Part shown: one piece after another, positions 33,245 to 44,912 of the stretch | Position numbering within the stretch: the first letter of the stretch is position 1 | Layout of the letters: every line of letters starts with the position of its first letter | Assembly (NCBI GenBank): GCA_003427395.1 | Contig: BFEA01000022.1 | Coordinates: 2,476,405 to 2,540,404, forward strand | DNA from: Chara braunii | Taxonomy: Eukaryota; Streptophyta; Charophyceae; Charales; Characeae | DNA: 64,000 nt | Direction of reading: 5' to 3' | The notes under the pieces: model-generated | Database searches by the model: none | What the model was told of the DNA's origin: nothing | Seen by the model: the letters and a program-made list of their open reading frames with translations, nothing else | Made by a program: the position numbers and the translations under genes

Positions 33245-34321
33245 TGACCAGCAAAGGCTGGATCAGACCTAGCACATCTGAGTTTGGTGCACCTGTTTTC
33301 TTTGTCCCCAAAGGGAATGGGGAATTCCGAATGTGCAGAGACTGCAGGGGTCTCAACAAGATTACGAGGAAGAGTACAAAGCCTCTACCTCGTATTGATG
33401 ACCTTCTGGATATGGTGCACGGTTGCACACTATTCAGCAAAGTCGACCTCAAATCTGGCTATCACCAGATTGCGATGGCAGAGGAGGATGTCCATAAGAC
33501 AACCTTCAAAACCAGGTATAGCACCTATGAATACCTGGTAATGTTGTTTGGACTTTGCAATGCCCCGGGCACTTTCCAGACTGAGATGCACCGCATTTTC
33601 AGGCCTTACCTGGATAAGTTCATGGTTGTCTACTTAGATGATATTTTGATATTCAATCGAACTGCCAGGGAACATGCGGAGCACCTAGCTCTGGTTCTTC
33701 AAGCGTTACATGACACCCAATACAAGATTAACAGAGAGAAATCATCCTTTGGAGTCCCTTTGTCATCTACCTTGGTAATGTGATATTTGGAAATGGTCTG
33801 GCATCTGAAGCCGACAAGGTTGCGGCTATTCAGGATTGGCCACAGCCACAGACAATGCGGGATGTACGGTCGTTCATGGGTTTGGCCTCATCCTACAAAA
33901 AGATTGTCAGGAACTTTTCTGCAGTGGCTGCACCCCTGACTAACCTAATAAAGAAGGACACTCCTTTTCTTTGGTCCCTTCCTTGTCAGTTGGCCTTCAC
34001 ATGAATCAAGAAGGCCTTGACTCGTGCACCAGTGTTGAAGTTACCTGACCCCACTTTGCCTTTTATCCTGACCACTGACGCTAGTCAGTATGGCATTGGG
34101 GTAGTTCTTCAGCAGGATGATCGGAATGGTCTGCGGCCCATTGAGTTTATGAGTAAGAATACCGAAACCCACTACCTACGAGAAAGAGCTATATGCTCTG
34201 GCATGCGCGCTAAAGCATTGGAAGCACTTTCTCCTGGGCAGACACTTCAAGATCTTCTCAGATCATTCCACTCTGCGGTGGATGAAGTCCCAGGGAGAGT
34301 TAAATGATAAATTAGCACGCT
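33022..34321 (+). pseudogene. Gypsy 2 reverse transcriptase and truncated RNase H
   Basis: RT motifs are complete: GWIRPSTSEFGAPVFFVPK, CRDCRGLNKIT, SKVDLKSGYHQI, and YLDD at 33631-33642. A frame change near 33780 leads to the thumb (GLASSYKKIVRNFS). A TGA near 34002 interrupts the ...AFTWIKKAL-type segment (TGG-to-TGA). RNase H begins at TTDASQYGIG and shifts frame near 34180. The sequence ends within RNase H where the chromovirus starts. Confidence 0.92.
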
Positions 34322-35743
34322 TGTGGCGGACCCACCAGGTGTGGTGCTCCGCCTGGGATAGAGATGGAGATGGAGGATGAGAGTGGAGCAAGATGGCACA
34401 ACGCAACTCCCACGCGAGACTCCAACGCACGTACTCCAAATTGTGCGAATGCAAAATGATCCGAAATACAAACTCTGACTGGGGTATACCCCAGCGAACT
34501 GACTGGATTGGACTGGCCTGGCTGGTACCGACAGAGGTACCGGCCTGGACTGGATTACCTCGAATACAACACAGGCCTGTGAGAACAGGCCAAGGGGCTG
34601 GTCTCACAGGCTAACCACATGTCTGTTACACGATCCTCGGCCTGTGATGGATCGCCTAGATACAAGCACACTTCCGCCAAGAAGCGGAACTCTACCAAGA
34701 AAAAGAAAACCCGAGTAGTCTAGGATGCGGAGCAAGCTCCATGCTGAGTCCATGCAATGCAACCTAGGATAGAAAATGTCACAAAAGACAGCAATGTCAC
34801 AGCTAACAGCCTAAGTGAAAGCAGAAGCAACTAACTAGTATACATGTCCTAGGAAAGCATAAAGTAATGACAACTAAATCCTAGAATGTTGGAGGCAGTA
34901 GCCTCAGTCTGGAAACAATTGACTAGTGTATAAGTCGTAAGAACAGCAAAAGCAAAAACAACTAAATCCTAGAAATGTTAGAGGCAGTAGCCTCAATCTG
35001 AGAGCAACAAAGCAACAACAAGACAACCATATGTCACAGGAGGAGTGTGTCGCAACCAAAGGATGGGATGGTCTCTGAGGGTGGTGAATGCATCCTAGGG
35101 GTCGATAAACTCCTAAGGGCATCCACATATAATGACAGGGAGGCACATGTCATCACGCTCAATGAGGGTAGGGAACTGGGAGCGAACAGAACCAATGACC
35201 CTAACAGATAGACCATCAGGGCGGGTAATGCTCGACTAAAGGGGTGACCGCTATGGAGGGTCGACTATGCAGGGGACTAAGGGAGCCTGGTATACTGGCA
35301 CACCTAGATGAAGCATGCAAGGCTGCCTAACTAGGGCGTGAGGGCCGTTAGAGGGTAGAAAAAGTGATTCGTAAGGGAATCATCCAAACGACTTCTAAAG
35401 TGAGGGAAGTCGGAGCTAAATCCGTAAGCTGGGAAGCCAAGGCAACGCTACGGTCCCGATGCCTATGCATATACCAAGGGAGAGCCCAACTCCGAGGAAC
35501 CTGGCGAAGGGAGACCATCATGCGACACAACCAGGGTACTATACAGGGTAAAGTGGTAAGAGAGTGACGACGTCTGAAGTAGGCAGAGTTGATCGTGACG
35601 AAGTCCATGAAGCTGCCGATGATGTCCATGATGAGAAGTTCGGAATGCCGTCGAGGAAGAGTCGTAACGTCGATGAGCTGAAATGCCAGAACTGGAGTGG
35701 ATGGAGTATTGAGAAGTCAAGGACATGGGAAGATAAGTCAGAT
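34322..35743 (-). repeat. 3' untranslated tail and putative 3' LTR of the chromovirus
   Basis: The left boundary reads TGTGGCGGAC on the plus strand (ACA end on the minus strand) directly against broken gypsy 2. An 88-bp tandem duplication (about 34829-35005) lies inside, with ACTAAATCCTAGAA recurring at 34873 and 34961. The inner LTR boundary and polypurine tract were not identified. Confidence 0.5.
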
Positions 35744-36607
35744 TCAATTGTCGTATCGAGCAGGACGACGACGAGTGTGCTGTGGACGCTCAGAAGCATC
35801 CGGCTGCTGCTGAAGGTCTGCCTTAGATGGAGCAGGCTCGACTTCAGCGGTCTCCTCAACCGGGGGAGAAGGAAGAGGGTCAGTGGGTTGAGGAGGAGCA
35901 GTTAACCCAACACGACGAGCACGGTCATAGGCACGTACCAACATGCGAGCGTGCTGCAAGTGCTCGAGGGGCTCCCACGTAGCCTCCTCATCAGGGTAAC
36001 CCTTCCAACGTACGAGATACTCGACGTGGGGAGGGTTGTCGTCGGTGACTCGGCGACCAATGATGTCTGAAACGAGGAACTCCTGGTGGCCGTCCACCAT
36101 GATGGGTGGAGGGAGCTCGTATGGTCGTCCAGCGAAACTTTCAGATGGTCTGCGGTAGGGACGCAGTAACGAAACATGGTAGACATCGTGCACACGAGCC
36201 TGGCGCAAGTAGTCGGGCAGCTTCACACAAAAGTTGACCGGGCTAGAAGCCGTATCAGAACCGACGGCCTGGAGAATGCGACATGGGCCAAAGAAGCGAT
36301 ATCGGAACTTGCGAAGCGTGTCCGTTTCGAACTGTAAGTGGCGGGCGTCGACAAGCACATCATCACTGACTTTGAATGGATAATCCATCCTCGATCGGTT
36401 CGCACGTGCGGCCATGCGAGTCTGGGAGGCGGCTATGTGCTCATGTGCGGTCTTCATAATCGACGTCATGTGTGCAACCCAATCATCTAGCAGGACAACT
36501 CGTGTCGGGGTGCATTTGTGACGGTCGAAGGAAGTCTGCGGGAACACGAGGCTGACAGTCGAGGTCGCAGTAGTAAGGCAACATCCCCGTGGCTGGCGAA
36601 ACGGCAT
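35744..36607 (-). pseudogene. Chromovirus integrase C-terminus with chromodomain
   Basis: About 287 codons are open. The N-terminal part is the integrase C-terminal domain (RFFGPCRILQAVG, LPDYLRQARVHDVYHVSLLR). A clear chromodomain follows (FLVSDIIGRRVTDDN, then YLVRWKGYPDEEATWEPLEH) near residues 170-225, and an acidic/basic tail ends in RPARYDN. Chromodomains in this clade direct integration to chromatin carrying particular histone marks. This segment overlaps the integrase core segment, which reads in a different frame, so one frame break lies near 36550. Confidence 0.9.
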
Positions 36608-37631
36608 GGTTGTAGGCTATCTCCGTATAGGCAAGATGGAGATCCCACTGTTGGTCGTCACGAACAATCTTTAGGCCAATATCCCTGAGAGTCTTGTTTG
36701 TGACCTCGGTCTGACCATTAGTCTGGGGATGGTAAGACGAGGAGAAGCGGAGCTGGGTGTTGTACACCTCGTGGAACCGTCGCCAGAATCGGCTGGTAAA
36801 GCGCGGGTCACTGTCAAATATGATTTCCAGAGGTAAGCCGCGGTCACGCACAACTCGGTCAAACACAATGTCGGTGACCTCACGTGCACTAATGGCATAG
36901 CGGCACGGAACAAAGTGTGCTCATTTCATGAAGCGGTCGACGACGACCAGGATAGCATCATGACCGCAGGGGTTCGGAGGACGAAGAGGACCGATAAAGT
37001 CCATCGAGATGGACTGCCAACGACCCTCAGGGATAGGAAGAGGTTGGAGCAAACCATAAGGAAGGTGGTTCGCACTGTTCACCTCCTGACAAGTGGGACA
37101 CTCTGCGACGTAGTCCTTCACATAGTCCTTGCGCTTCGGCCAGACGTACAGGCAACTCACACGAGCCAACGTCCTGTGGAAGCCCATTTGACCGGCGGCT
37201 GCCTGATCATGGAACTCTGCTACTGCTCGGACACGTAGCTGTCCAATGGAGGGAACACAAATACGGGGCTCGTTGGTGCCTTGTGAACTGTGCCAGTACA
37301 CGAGACTGTTGTCCCCACGAGAGTAGTTTGGGATGGTCTTGCCACTCCGAAGGGGCACATGAATGTCGTGATAGTCGGGGCAGTGGTGGTACTGAGTGCG
37401 AAACTCGTCGATCACCAAGTGGTGGACGGTAGTGACCGAGATGGCAGCAGCTGAATCTGCTCCAGAGTCAGGGCACCAGGATGAGGCATCTGCAACCCGA
37501 TTAGTCTCACCCTCGATGTGCTCAGTGGTGAAACTAAACTCGGATAGGTCGCGCCACCAGCGAGCCTGTCGAGGAGTGAGCTTCGGCTTTGTCAGAAAAG
37601 CCTGGACAACAGAGTTGTCCGTGCGCACCAT
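36483..37631 (-). pseudogene. Chromovirus integrase core and end of RNase H
   Basis: Segment 37631-36921 begins with the last RNase H Asp (VRTDNSVVQ). It continues to the HHCC zinc finger (HDQAAAGQMGFHRTL ... CPTCQEVN) and the first integrase Asp (SMDFIGPL). After a frame break near 36900, segment 36866-36483 carries the second Asp (FDSDPRFTS) and the Glu (TNGQTEVTNK). The D,D-35-E triad is complete. The frame then breaks again. Confidence 0.92.
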
Positions 37632-38289
37632 GAATGGTGCCCCGTGCAGGTAGCGACGCCAGTGTCGAGTGGCATAAACTACTACGAGAACCTCACGTTC
37701 ATCAGCAGTGTAGTTTATCTCGGCGGGCAGGAGCTGGCGGGAGTAGAAGGCTATCGGACAATCACCTGAGCGAGACTCGACNGTGCCGTCCTCGGCGATG
37801 GTAGGAGAATAGTCAATAAAAGGCTCGTAAGTAGCTGGATGAGTAGGCGTCAGGCAGGAAGCAATGGTAGGGGGTAGGAGGTGGGAAGCGAGGGATGCAA
37901 GGATGAGAGGAATCGGGGGAGGAGGGGAAAATTTGAGAAAGCACAGCTCCTACAGCAAAGTCTGACGCGTCGGTGGTAAGGATAAAAGGGCGATCAAAAT
38001 CAGGTAGGTGGAGAACCGGTGCACATGTCACCGCCTTCATGAGGTCGCGGAAGGCGTCCTCGTGGAGGGGTGTCCCAACCCATAGTTGTTTCTTCCGAAG
38101 GAGGGTCGAGGTAAGGACGTAGGAATACCTAGCGTATCCCTGGATGAAGTTACTATAGTAACTAGTGAGGCCTAAGAATCTGCAAAGCTGCTTGGCGGAT
38201 GTGGGGACGGGCCACTCCGCAATAGCAGTGATTTTCGCGTCGTCCATGTGGAGACCCTGGTCAGACACGTAGTGTCCTAAGAAATCCAC
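37632..38289 (-). pseudogene. Chromovirus RT thumb and RNase H
   Basis: The fragment starts at FLGHYVSDQGLHMDD and contains LGLTSYYSNFIQGYARYS (thumb) and the RNase H start FILTTDASDFAVGAVLSQ. The frame is then lost around 37813. The region to 37632 encodes, in another frame, an NYTADEREVLVVVYA-like segment with the catalytic Glu. One N lies at 37782. Confidence 0.85.
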
Positions 38290-38295
38290 TTTGTG

Positions 38296-39610
38296 TTAGG
38301 CAAAGTGGCACTTGCTCAACTTGGCGTAGAAGTCATGCCTGCGCAAGCGGTCAAGGACGCCGCGGAGGTGTTTGAGATGCTCCTCAAGGGTACGACTGTA
38401 GATTAGGATATCGTCGCGGTAGACGAGAACGTATTGCTCCAGGATGTCCCTGAAGATGTGGTTCATCGCCCTCTGGAAGGTAGCGGGTGCGTTGGTGAGG
38501 CCGAATGGCATCACCATAAACTCATAGAGGCCGAAGTGCGATCGGAACGTTGTCTTCGGCTGGTCCGCTACAGCGACACGAATCTGATGGTAACCGCTAC
38601 GAAGATCAATCTTTGTAAAGAAGCGGTTGCCTGCTAGGCGGTCGAACAACTCGTTGGAACGAGGCATAGGGTAGTTGTTCTTAACCGTGTAGCGGTTGAA
38701 ACCGCAATAGTCGATGCAGAGACGAAGAGTTTGGCATCACCATAAACTCATAGAGGCCGAAGTGCGATCGGAACGTTGTCTTCGGCTGGTCCGCTGCAGC
38801 GACGCGAATCTGATGGTAACCGCTACGAAGATCAATCTTCGTAAAGAAGCGGTTGCCTGCTAGGCGGTCGAACAACTCGTTGGAACGAGGCATAGGGTAG
38901 TTGTTCTTAACCGTGTAGTGGTTGAAACCGCGATAGTCGATGCAGAGACGAAGAGTTTCATCCACTTTGCGAGCAAAGAGGACGGGTGCACCCCACGGGG
39001 AGTTGCTGGGTTTAATGAAACCCAGTCTCAGGAGCTCCTCAAGCTGACGCTCGAGTTCGGTGGCCTCGGGGATCGAGAGTCTGTAGGGTGCCTGGTGGTG
39101 AACACGATAGTCTGGCACAAGCTCGATGGAGTGCTCGACGTCGCGCATCGGTGGGATGCTGGCGTAAAGCGATGGGAAAACGTCGTGGTACTCTCGAATG
39201 AGGTCACGAACTGCGGGCTCCAGGTCGGTCGTATAGCGTGCGAGTTCCTCAGCGTCGGCGTCAGCGCGCGACGTCGGGGTGGACTCGATGGACGGCGGAG
39301 GGGGGGACGTAGAGATGGAAGCCATGTAGATAGAAGGAGAATCTGGCTCCAAAGAGATGATCTCGACGTCTGGACAGGGTGGATCATAGTGCAAGAGATC
39401 CGTAACGTTCACCGTAAAGGAGGTGACGTCGTTCTGTTGAATGAAGTGGGCGAACTGCCGAGGCGAGGTGACGGTGATAGTAGGAGATGATGTGGGCATG
39501 GAAGGCTCCGGGGGGGAGGATCGGGGCGTCGTGTCACAATGGTACCTATAAAAGGTACGCGATACGTTTGTCCACACTTCGTTTTGAGAACGAGAGTGTT
39601 GGTCGCCCAA
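38296..39610 (-). pseudogene. Chromovirus reverse transcriptase, disrupted by a tandem duplication
   Basis: From 39610 the frame runs through a linker into RT motifs ([44 protein letters not shown]). It then leaves frame where a 226-bp segment repeats. The second copy (38667-38296) resumes with the same RT motifs and continues to VMPFGLTNAPATF and the catalytic box YRDD (38421-38410, Y-x-D-D with Arg at x). Confidence 0.92.
38507..38958 (-). repeat. 226-bp tandem duplication inside RT
   Basis: Copies 38507-38732 and 38733-38958 differ at only about five positions. The unit is 75 codons plus one base and shifts the frame. No useful microhomology is seen at its ends. Confidence 0.93.
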
Positions 39611-40410
39611 TAGGCTTCGGTGTTAGGGAACCGACGAGACCACGGAGTACCGAGAATGAAATCGTACCCCGTCTCCTTCACATCAAAATGTGCAGAGGAG
39701 CGGTGGCGACGAGACGCCAGGGTACGATCAGTCCGCTCCAGAGTGAGGAAGAAAGGGAGGTCGGTGACCGTCTGATCGAATAAGCGTTGGGTCTTGTCAT
39801 TCCCTAGGGTGACGGAGATGGGAGTCAGGGACCCTATCGTGGGTAAGCGGGCTTCTTACACCACACGTGTGTGAATGAAGTCATCCTGAGAACCGAAATC
39901 CCACAACGCTGAGTACACCCTCGTGGAGGTCCCAAGTCGTACTAGAATGGTCAGGAGGGTGCGAAGGCGATGCAGTGCAGCGACATGAAGGGTGAGTCGC
40001 TCCCGACGAGCCTGGAGCATGCTTAAGTCCAGAAGAGAGGACACAACATCCTCGTGAGTCGCAAGCTGCTCGCTGCAACGGGCTGAGCGAATGGCTCGAC
40101 GCGTCGGTAGTCGCGAAGAGGTAGGAGGGGAGACGGTGGTCTGTGGAGACGCAGACGATACTGCGACAGAGGGCGGAGTACACTCTGTCGGGCCCTGCGA
40201 TACCTCAACTCCAGTAGCGAGAGGGGCAAACCGCGACGGAGATGTCGGGAAGCCGATTGTTGAGGAGGACGCAGGTGTACACTGCACCGTAGCTAGGAGG
40301 CGCCGCGGGGATGTGAGGTGCCGAGGGGGGACTGACCACGACGTTGGCGAGAGAGCTCAACGAAGTGGCGGTCGAGGGCGGCGGTTTAAGGGCACTGCGA
40401 GGAGGTATGA
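39410..40410 (-). pseudogene. Chromovirus gag end and retropepsin
   Basis: Just inside the insertion site the second half of the gag zinc knuckle (His, then Cys four residues later) is encoded, followed by a TAA. A low-complexity linker follows. The protease segment has VYSALWDFGSQDDFI (D-F-G in place of D-S/T-G), an in-frame TAA near 39857 and then YDFILGTPW (DFILG motif). It is very likely inactive. Confidence 0.75.
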
Positions 40411-42058
40411 CCATTGTCAGGCGGCTGGCTACCAGCCGAAAGATCTCTTTAGAAATCAAAATGAGTGTTTGTTTCCTCTTTTGATTGGTTTCGTGTGTTT
40501 TTTTTGATTGAGTGCATGATGATTGAAGGATGTTTGGGGGACATGGGTTTTTTCTCCTTATACTGATGTTGGTGAAAGCTCGATGGGGCCCATCGGCGCA
40601 AGGCAAAAGCGGTGCCGCACGGACAGCGGAAGTCAGAGTATCCGGAGCGTTTTTTTAAAATACCAGGACAGAGCGGTCGAGCCACTAGGAAACGCGCGGC
40701 ATGGGGGTCTGAGGTTGCTCGTATTCCCAGTATGGCCTACCGATGTGCTACAACGAAAACGTGGAGGTGTCCTTAGAAAGAGCTCAATCACCGGATAGCC
40801 TTGGAGAAAGCAGGCACGCGCGCGTCGGAAGGGGCGCCGTCGACGGGGGTTCGAGCGAGAGCGGCGGGTGATCGGTCCAATGCCACACAAATCGTGATTC
40901 TTTGATCCATGCTCGGTTGCGGCTGAAGGACAGTCACTGCAGAGACTAAGAAGAGGTGGCCGGCTCGAAAAGAGAAGTGGGCCCGAAAGTGGAAGGGAGA
41001 AAAAATAAAAACAGAGGGAGTGTTGCACGACCACAGCTGAGATTGGAAGCGGGGAGATGCCTCGCGAGACAGGACTGTATTAATCAGGCGGGACCAAGAG
41101 GGAACCGAAGGGGGGGAAAGAAAAGAAGACGGAGAGGGGAGGGGCTGGCAGGATGATGAAAAACAGAGGAGTCGATGCGTCTGGACAGGGAGTAACTCCA
41201 ACTGCCCAACGAGAAGATCCCTGCGGAAAAGGGGGGAGATAGGTGGGGGTGAATGCTGGTGAAGAAGCAGGGAAGCCGGAGCGCCGGGCTCCTCACGGTA
41301 CGAGATGCACGGCACGATGGCCTTTGGCTGACCAAGAGGCGAGGGGAATCGGGGAGTGTCCGAGGAGAAAGGAGGAGGCTGGTCACCCAGCCAAGGAGAC
41401 GGGTGAGAAAAGGCGAGCACGCCCCTCGCTTCTTGATAACCTACTAGCAGACGGATTCGGGGAGCAGGCGTATCTCGAGGCTCTCCGACGAGCAAGATCG
41501 GACTAAGCACGAAGGGAGAGAGTGACGGGAGACCTGCCTAAGGCGGGAAGAGATCTGGGAGGTTAGTGTCGTGCGAGGAGTAAGGACTCCAAACGTTTCT
41601 TGCGGATTGAAGAGCCAAGGCGAGCCGGAGCGGAGCGGAAAAATCGTAATTGGAAGAGGGAGAATGCAGGGGGGGGGGGTATTCTGGGGGAACTGCAAGG
41701 GGGTCGACTTATCGCGATGGTAAAATTGAAATCCAACCGTTTCGCGTGGCCGAGGGGAAGGGGGTGAAGGAGCGGAGCGGAAAAAATCGATCGAGGAAGC
41801 GAAGAAAAAGGGGAGGTAAGATCTTCGAAGGGCGTCGAGGCAATAGGGAAGGTAGTTACCATCGAGCGGCGGGAAGGTAGAAACTCAGACCGAAAACGAC
41901 AAAGGAGTAGAGCGGGAAGATGGGTTGAAGAAAGGAAGAGGAAGCAGGGGAAAGTTGAAAATTTCGAAGCACGAAGGGTAGCCTAAGGGGGCGCCGATGA
42001 TTGGAGGAAGGATGCCGGTGGAGGATTGATCCAGGGGAGGAAAGGGACGAGAGAGAAG

Positions 42059-42066
42059 TATAAAAG
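42059..42066 (+). promoter_or_regulatory. TATA box of the left LTR
   Basis: TATAAAAG in context GAGAGAAG-TATAAAAG-GGA, conserved at the same place in the right LTR. It implies a U3 of about 1.6 kb and a long R-U5. Confidence 0.65.
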
Positions 42067-42444
42067 GGAGATAGGAGAAGAGAATGGGGGGCGTACGAGG
42101 AGTCCTTTTCGGAGCGGACCAGGCGCTCTTCCTTTACGTACGAGGGTTCGCGTTCGGGAGGGGAGGGAGCTCGAGGAGCGAGCGCGAAGTCATGGGCTGT
42201 ACCTCACACTTGCGTTGCGAAAGCGCTCAGAGGGCTGTCGGGGAACGGCGTACGTTCGAAGGGGAGAGAACTCCTAAGAACAGTCGTGCGCATTCGGGCA
42301 CCGGGGGAGTCTGAGCTCGAGTCTCGTGGTGTCGAGCAGCGTCGCCCGCGAGGTGGCGCCAGAGCTGAGAGGAGGAGGGCGCGAAGGCGGCTCTAAGGGG
42401 TGGGGGTCGGTACTCACGAGGGCGCTCGCTAGTCTACCCGCTGG

Positions 42445-43238
42445 NNNNNNNNNNNNNNNNNNNNNNNNNNNNNNNNNNNNNNNNNNNNNNNNNNNNNNNN
42501 NNNNNNNNNNNNNNNNNNNNNNNNNNNNNNNNNNNNNNNNNNNNNNNNNNNNNNNNNNNNNNNNNNNNNNNNNNNNNNNNNNNNNNNNNNNNNNNNNNNN
42601 NNNNNNNNNNNNNNNNNNNNNNNNNNNNNNNNNNNNNNNNNNNNNNNNNNNNNNNNNNNNNNNNNNNNNNNNNNNNNNNNNNNNNNNNNNNNNNNNNNNN
42701 NNNNNNNNNNNNNNNNNNNNNNNNNNNNNNNNNNNNNNNNNNNNNNNNNNNNNNNNNNNNNNNNNNNNNNNNNNNNNNNNNNNNNNNNNNNNNNNNNNNN
42801 NNNNNNNNNNNNNNNNNNNNNNNNNNNNNNNNNNNNNNNNNNNNNNNNNNNNNNNNNNNNNNNNNNNNNNNNNNNNNNNNNNNNNNNNNNNNNNNNNNNN
42901 NNNNNNNNNNNNNNNNNNNNNNNNNNNNNNNNNNNNNNNNNNNNNNNNNNNNNNNNNNNNNNNNNNNNNNNNNNNNNNNNNNNNNNNNNNNNNNNNNNNN
43001 NNNNNNNNNNNNNNNNNNNNNNNNNNNNNNNNNNNNNNNNNNNNNNNNNNNNNNNNNNNNNNNNNNNNNNNNNNNNNNNNNNNNNNNNNNNNNNNNNNNN
43101 NNNNNNNNNNNNNNNNNNNNNNNNNNNNNNNNNNNNNNNNNNNNNNNNNNNNNNNNNNNNNNNNNNNNNNNNNNNNNNNNNNNNNNNNNNNNNNNNNNNN
43201 NNNNNNNNNNNNNNNNNNNNNNNNNNNNNNNNNNNNNN
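42445..43238. other. Assembly gap of Ns in the left LTR
   Basis: 794 Ns. The missing sequence can be predicted from the right LTR to include a (GA)n tract. Confidence 1.
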
Positions 43239-43479
43239 AGTCATAGTCAGTCCCAAGTTGCGGGCTTCGAGTTCTCTTCGGTCTCTTGCTCCTTACCTTG
43301 GGTCCTAAATTGATGATTTCGCGACCACGCGGGCGGACGCAGTTGGTCCAAGATCTCTGATTTCACTACTCGTTACTGTCGACACTGAAGTGCTGGTTTC
43401 AAGTTCCTTTCCTGGTCCTCGCTGACTGATGGTGTAGGTAGAAGCTCTCTGGCTTAGAGTTCTCTCTGTGGGTGCTTGC

Positions 43480-43975
43480 TCGTGACAATCAGTCCGCAAT
43501 TGCTGGTTTCGAGTTTTTTTTCTTTCCTGGCTGACTGTGGCAATTGGTCGAAGATTTCTAATTTCAAGTTTTGGGAGCTCATTGCTTGTTACAGTTGGAC
43601 ACAAATCGCTGGCCTCGAAGTTTCTCACCGGTCCTTGCTTGCTCGTGACAGTCAGTCCGCAATCGCTGGTTTCGAGTTTTTTTTCTTTCCTGGCTGACTG
43701 TGGCAATTGGTCGAAGATTTCTCATTGCAAGTTTTGTGAGCTCATTGCCTGTTACAGTTGGACACGAATCGTTGGCTTCAAAGTTTCTCACCGGTCCTTG
43801 CTTGCTCATGACAGCCAGTCCGCAATTGCTGGTTTCGAGTTTTTTTTTCTTTCCTGGCTGACTGTGGCAATTGGTCGAAGATTTCTGATTTCAAGTTTGG
43901 GGAGCTCATTGCTTGCTACAGTTGGACACAAATCGCTGGCCTTGAAGTTTCTCACCGGTCCTTGCCGACTGAGCT
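43480..43975 (+). repeat. 163-bp tandem triple repeat in the left LTR
   Basis: CAGTCCGCAATYGCTGGTTT followed by a T-rich stretch, TTCCTGGCTGACTGTGGCAA and GTTTCTCACCGGTCCTTGC recurs three times about 163 bp apart. It lies in the transcribed R-U5 part if the TATA box is used. Confidence 0.85.
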
Positions 43976-44386
43976 GACTCTGGCTTTTCGGCACTAATCG
44001 AGTATGTGTCAACCGTTCGAAACTCCCTGGCGTCGAGTCTTACCCGCGGGTCCTTTGCTCGTTACGATCGGTCCTAAAATTGCTGACTTCGGGCTCCTTC
44101 CCGAATTTCGAGTATCCCCAGGGTCTTTTTCAAATTAAAAGCTTCGGCTTGCCAAGTTGCAATCCGGGATCGGTTGGGGACACCAGTTGGAGGTAGGGTC
44201 CTGACTATCAACGGGGGGGGAGGAGGCAAATCCAGTAGGGAGGAAAGGGGGGGCGACTAGTTCCATAAAGTTGCACTGCGCCGGTCCCCGGGCAGGTACG
44301 AATCCTCGCCTACCCAACAGTCCGAAAAAGGGGGGAGGAGAGAGACCGGGTCGGAGGTAGAGAGAGGGAGGGTTTGTACGACAAAG

Positions 44387-44405
44387 TGGCGCCGTTGCCG
44401 GGGAT
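44387..44405 (+). other. Primer-binding site of the giant element, tRNA-Asp
   Basis: TGGCGCCGTTGCCGGGGAT starts three bases after the left LTR. It matches the complement of the plant tRNA-Asp 3' end and is the same sequence used by the minus-strand element at 15516-15535. Confidence 0.93.
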
Positions 44406-44912
44406 GAGCATTTCTCCCGCGGCCGCGGCCGGCTCAGAAAATTCGGTGTAAGGGAGGGCCGGCGTGACAGGCAGCGGTGGGGCGAGTTTTGGTATTTTGC
44501 ATCAAGTCCCTTTTTCGGCATCGGGTCCTTCGGCGCTCGTGCCTACTCATCATCGGCTTCAAGGCGGTCGACATCGGCGTATCGGATTTCTTCAGCGGGT
44601 TCTGTTTTTTTGTCTGCTCGAAAGTCGTCTACTCCAGTTTTATTTGGCGGCCACGGTCCTTCTCAAGGGACATCAGCAAGGGTTATATTGGGGGCTTGTT
44701 GTTGGGCTTGTCGGGTGCGAGGGGGTTTGGGGTGTCGGGCTTCTCCTTGGCTTTTTGCAGGTCCGCTCCGGCCCGCTTGCGACTCCGGCTCCTGCTCCCG
44801 GCCTCCGAAGGGTTAACAGGTCAGTTCCTTTTTGTGAGTGCTTGATTTCGCGAGTGTTTATTTCTAAAAAATTGAAAATTAAGAGGGTGAACAGTTTGCT
44901 TGAGGGGTCTGG
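44406..44912 (+). other. Leader of the giant element
   Basis: No convincing coding sequence is seen. Two overlapping ORFs in different frames lack ATG support or family features. A splice-donor-like AACAGGTCAGT occurs near 44816. Confidence 0.45.

Larger units (their letters stand above)
27863..34321 (+). mobile_element. Ty3/gypsy LTR retrotransposon 2 (interrupted in RNase H)
   Basis: A left LTR, a tRNA-Met-like primer-binding site, gag, protease, RT and the start of RNase H lie in order on the plus strand. The element stops abruptly inside RNase H at about 34321, where the minus-strand chromovirus begins. The rest of RNase H, integrase and the right LTR are expected beyond 64000 if the chromovirus is a simple insertion. 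The coding part carries a nonsense codon in gag, a 242-bp tandem duplication in front of RT and several frame breaks. Confidence 0.85.
34322..40414 (-). mobile_element. Ty3/gypsy chromovirus, 3' part (continues at 62344-64000)
   Basis: On the minus strand this part holds the end of gag, protease, RT, RNase H, integrase, a chromodomain and a 3' tail with the presumed LTR. Its 5' part, with capsid and half of the zinc knuckle, lies at 63996-62344 on the other side of the giant element. Codon phase, order and strand agree across the insertion. The coding region has a 226-bp tandem duplication and several stops. Confidence 0.9.
40415..44383 (+). repeat. Left LTR of the giant element (contains an assembly gap)
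   Basis: It is colinear with 58027-62339 and differs by scattered substitutions and a few short indels. For example, a stretch near 41533-41548 is absent from the right LTR. The 794-N gap (42445-43238) starts at the point where the right LTR has a (GA)n tract. The corresponding right-LTR segment is about 1.1 kb, so the gap size is underestimated. Confidence 0.95.

Noticed and set aside
42326-43256. Long ORFs spanning the N gap in the left LTR
   Set aside because: Artefacts of Ns. The gap-free right LTR has a GA tract and no such gene.
43305-43977. ORFs with repeated residues in the LTR triple repeat, on both strands
   Set aside because: The repetition follows the 163-bp DNA repeat and both strands are open alike, as expected for a stop-poor tandem repeat rather than a gene.
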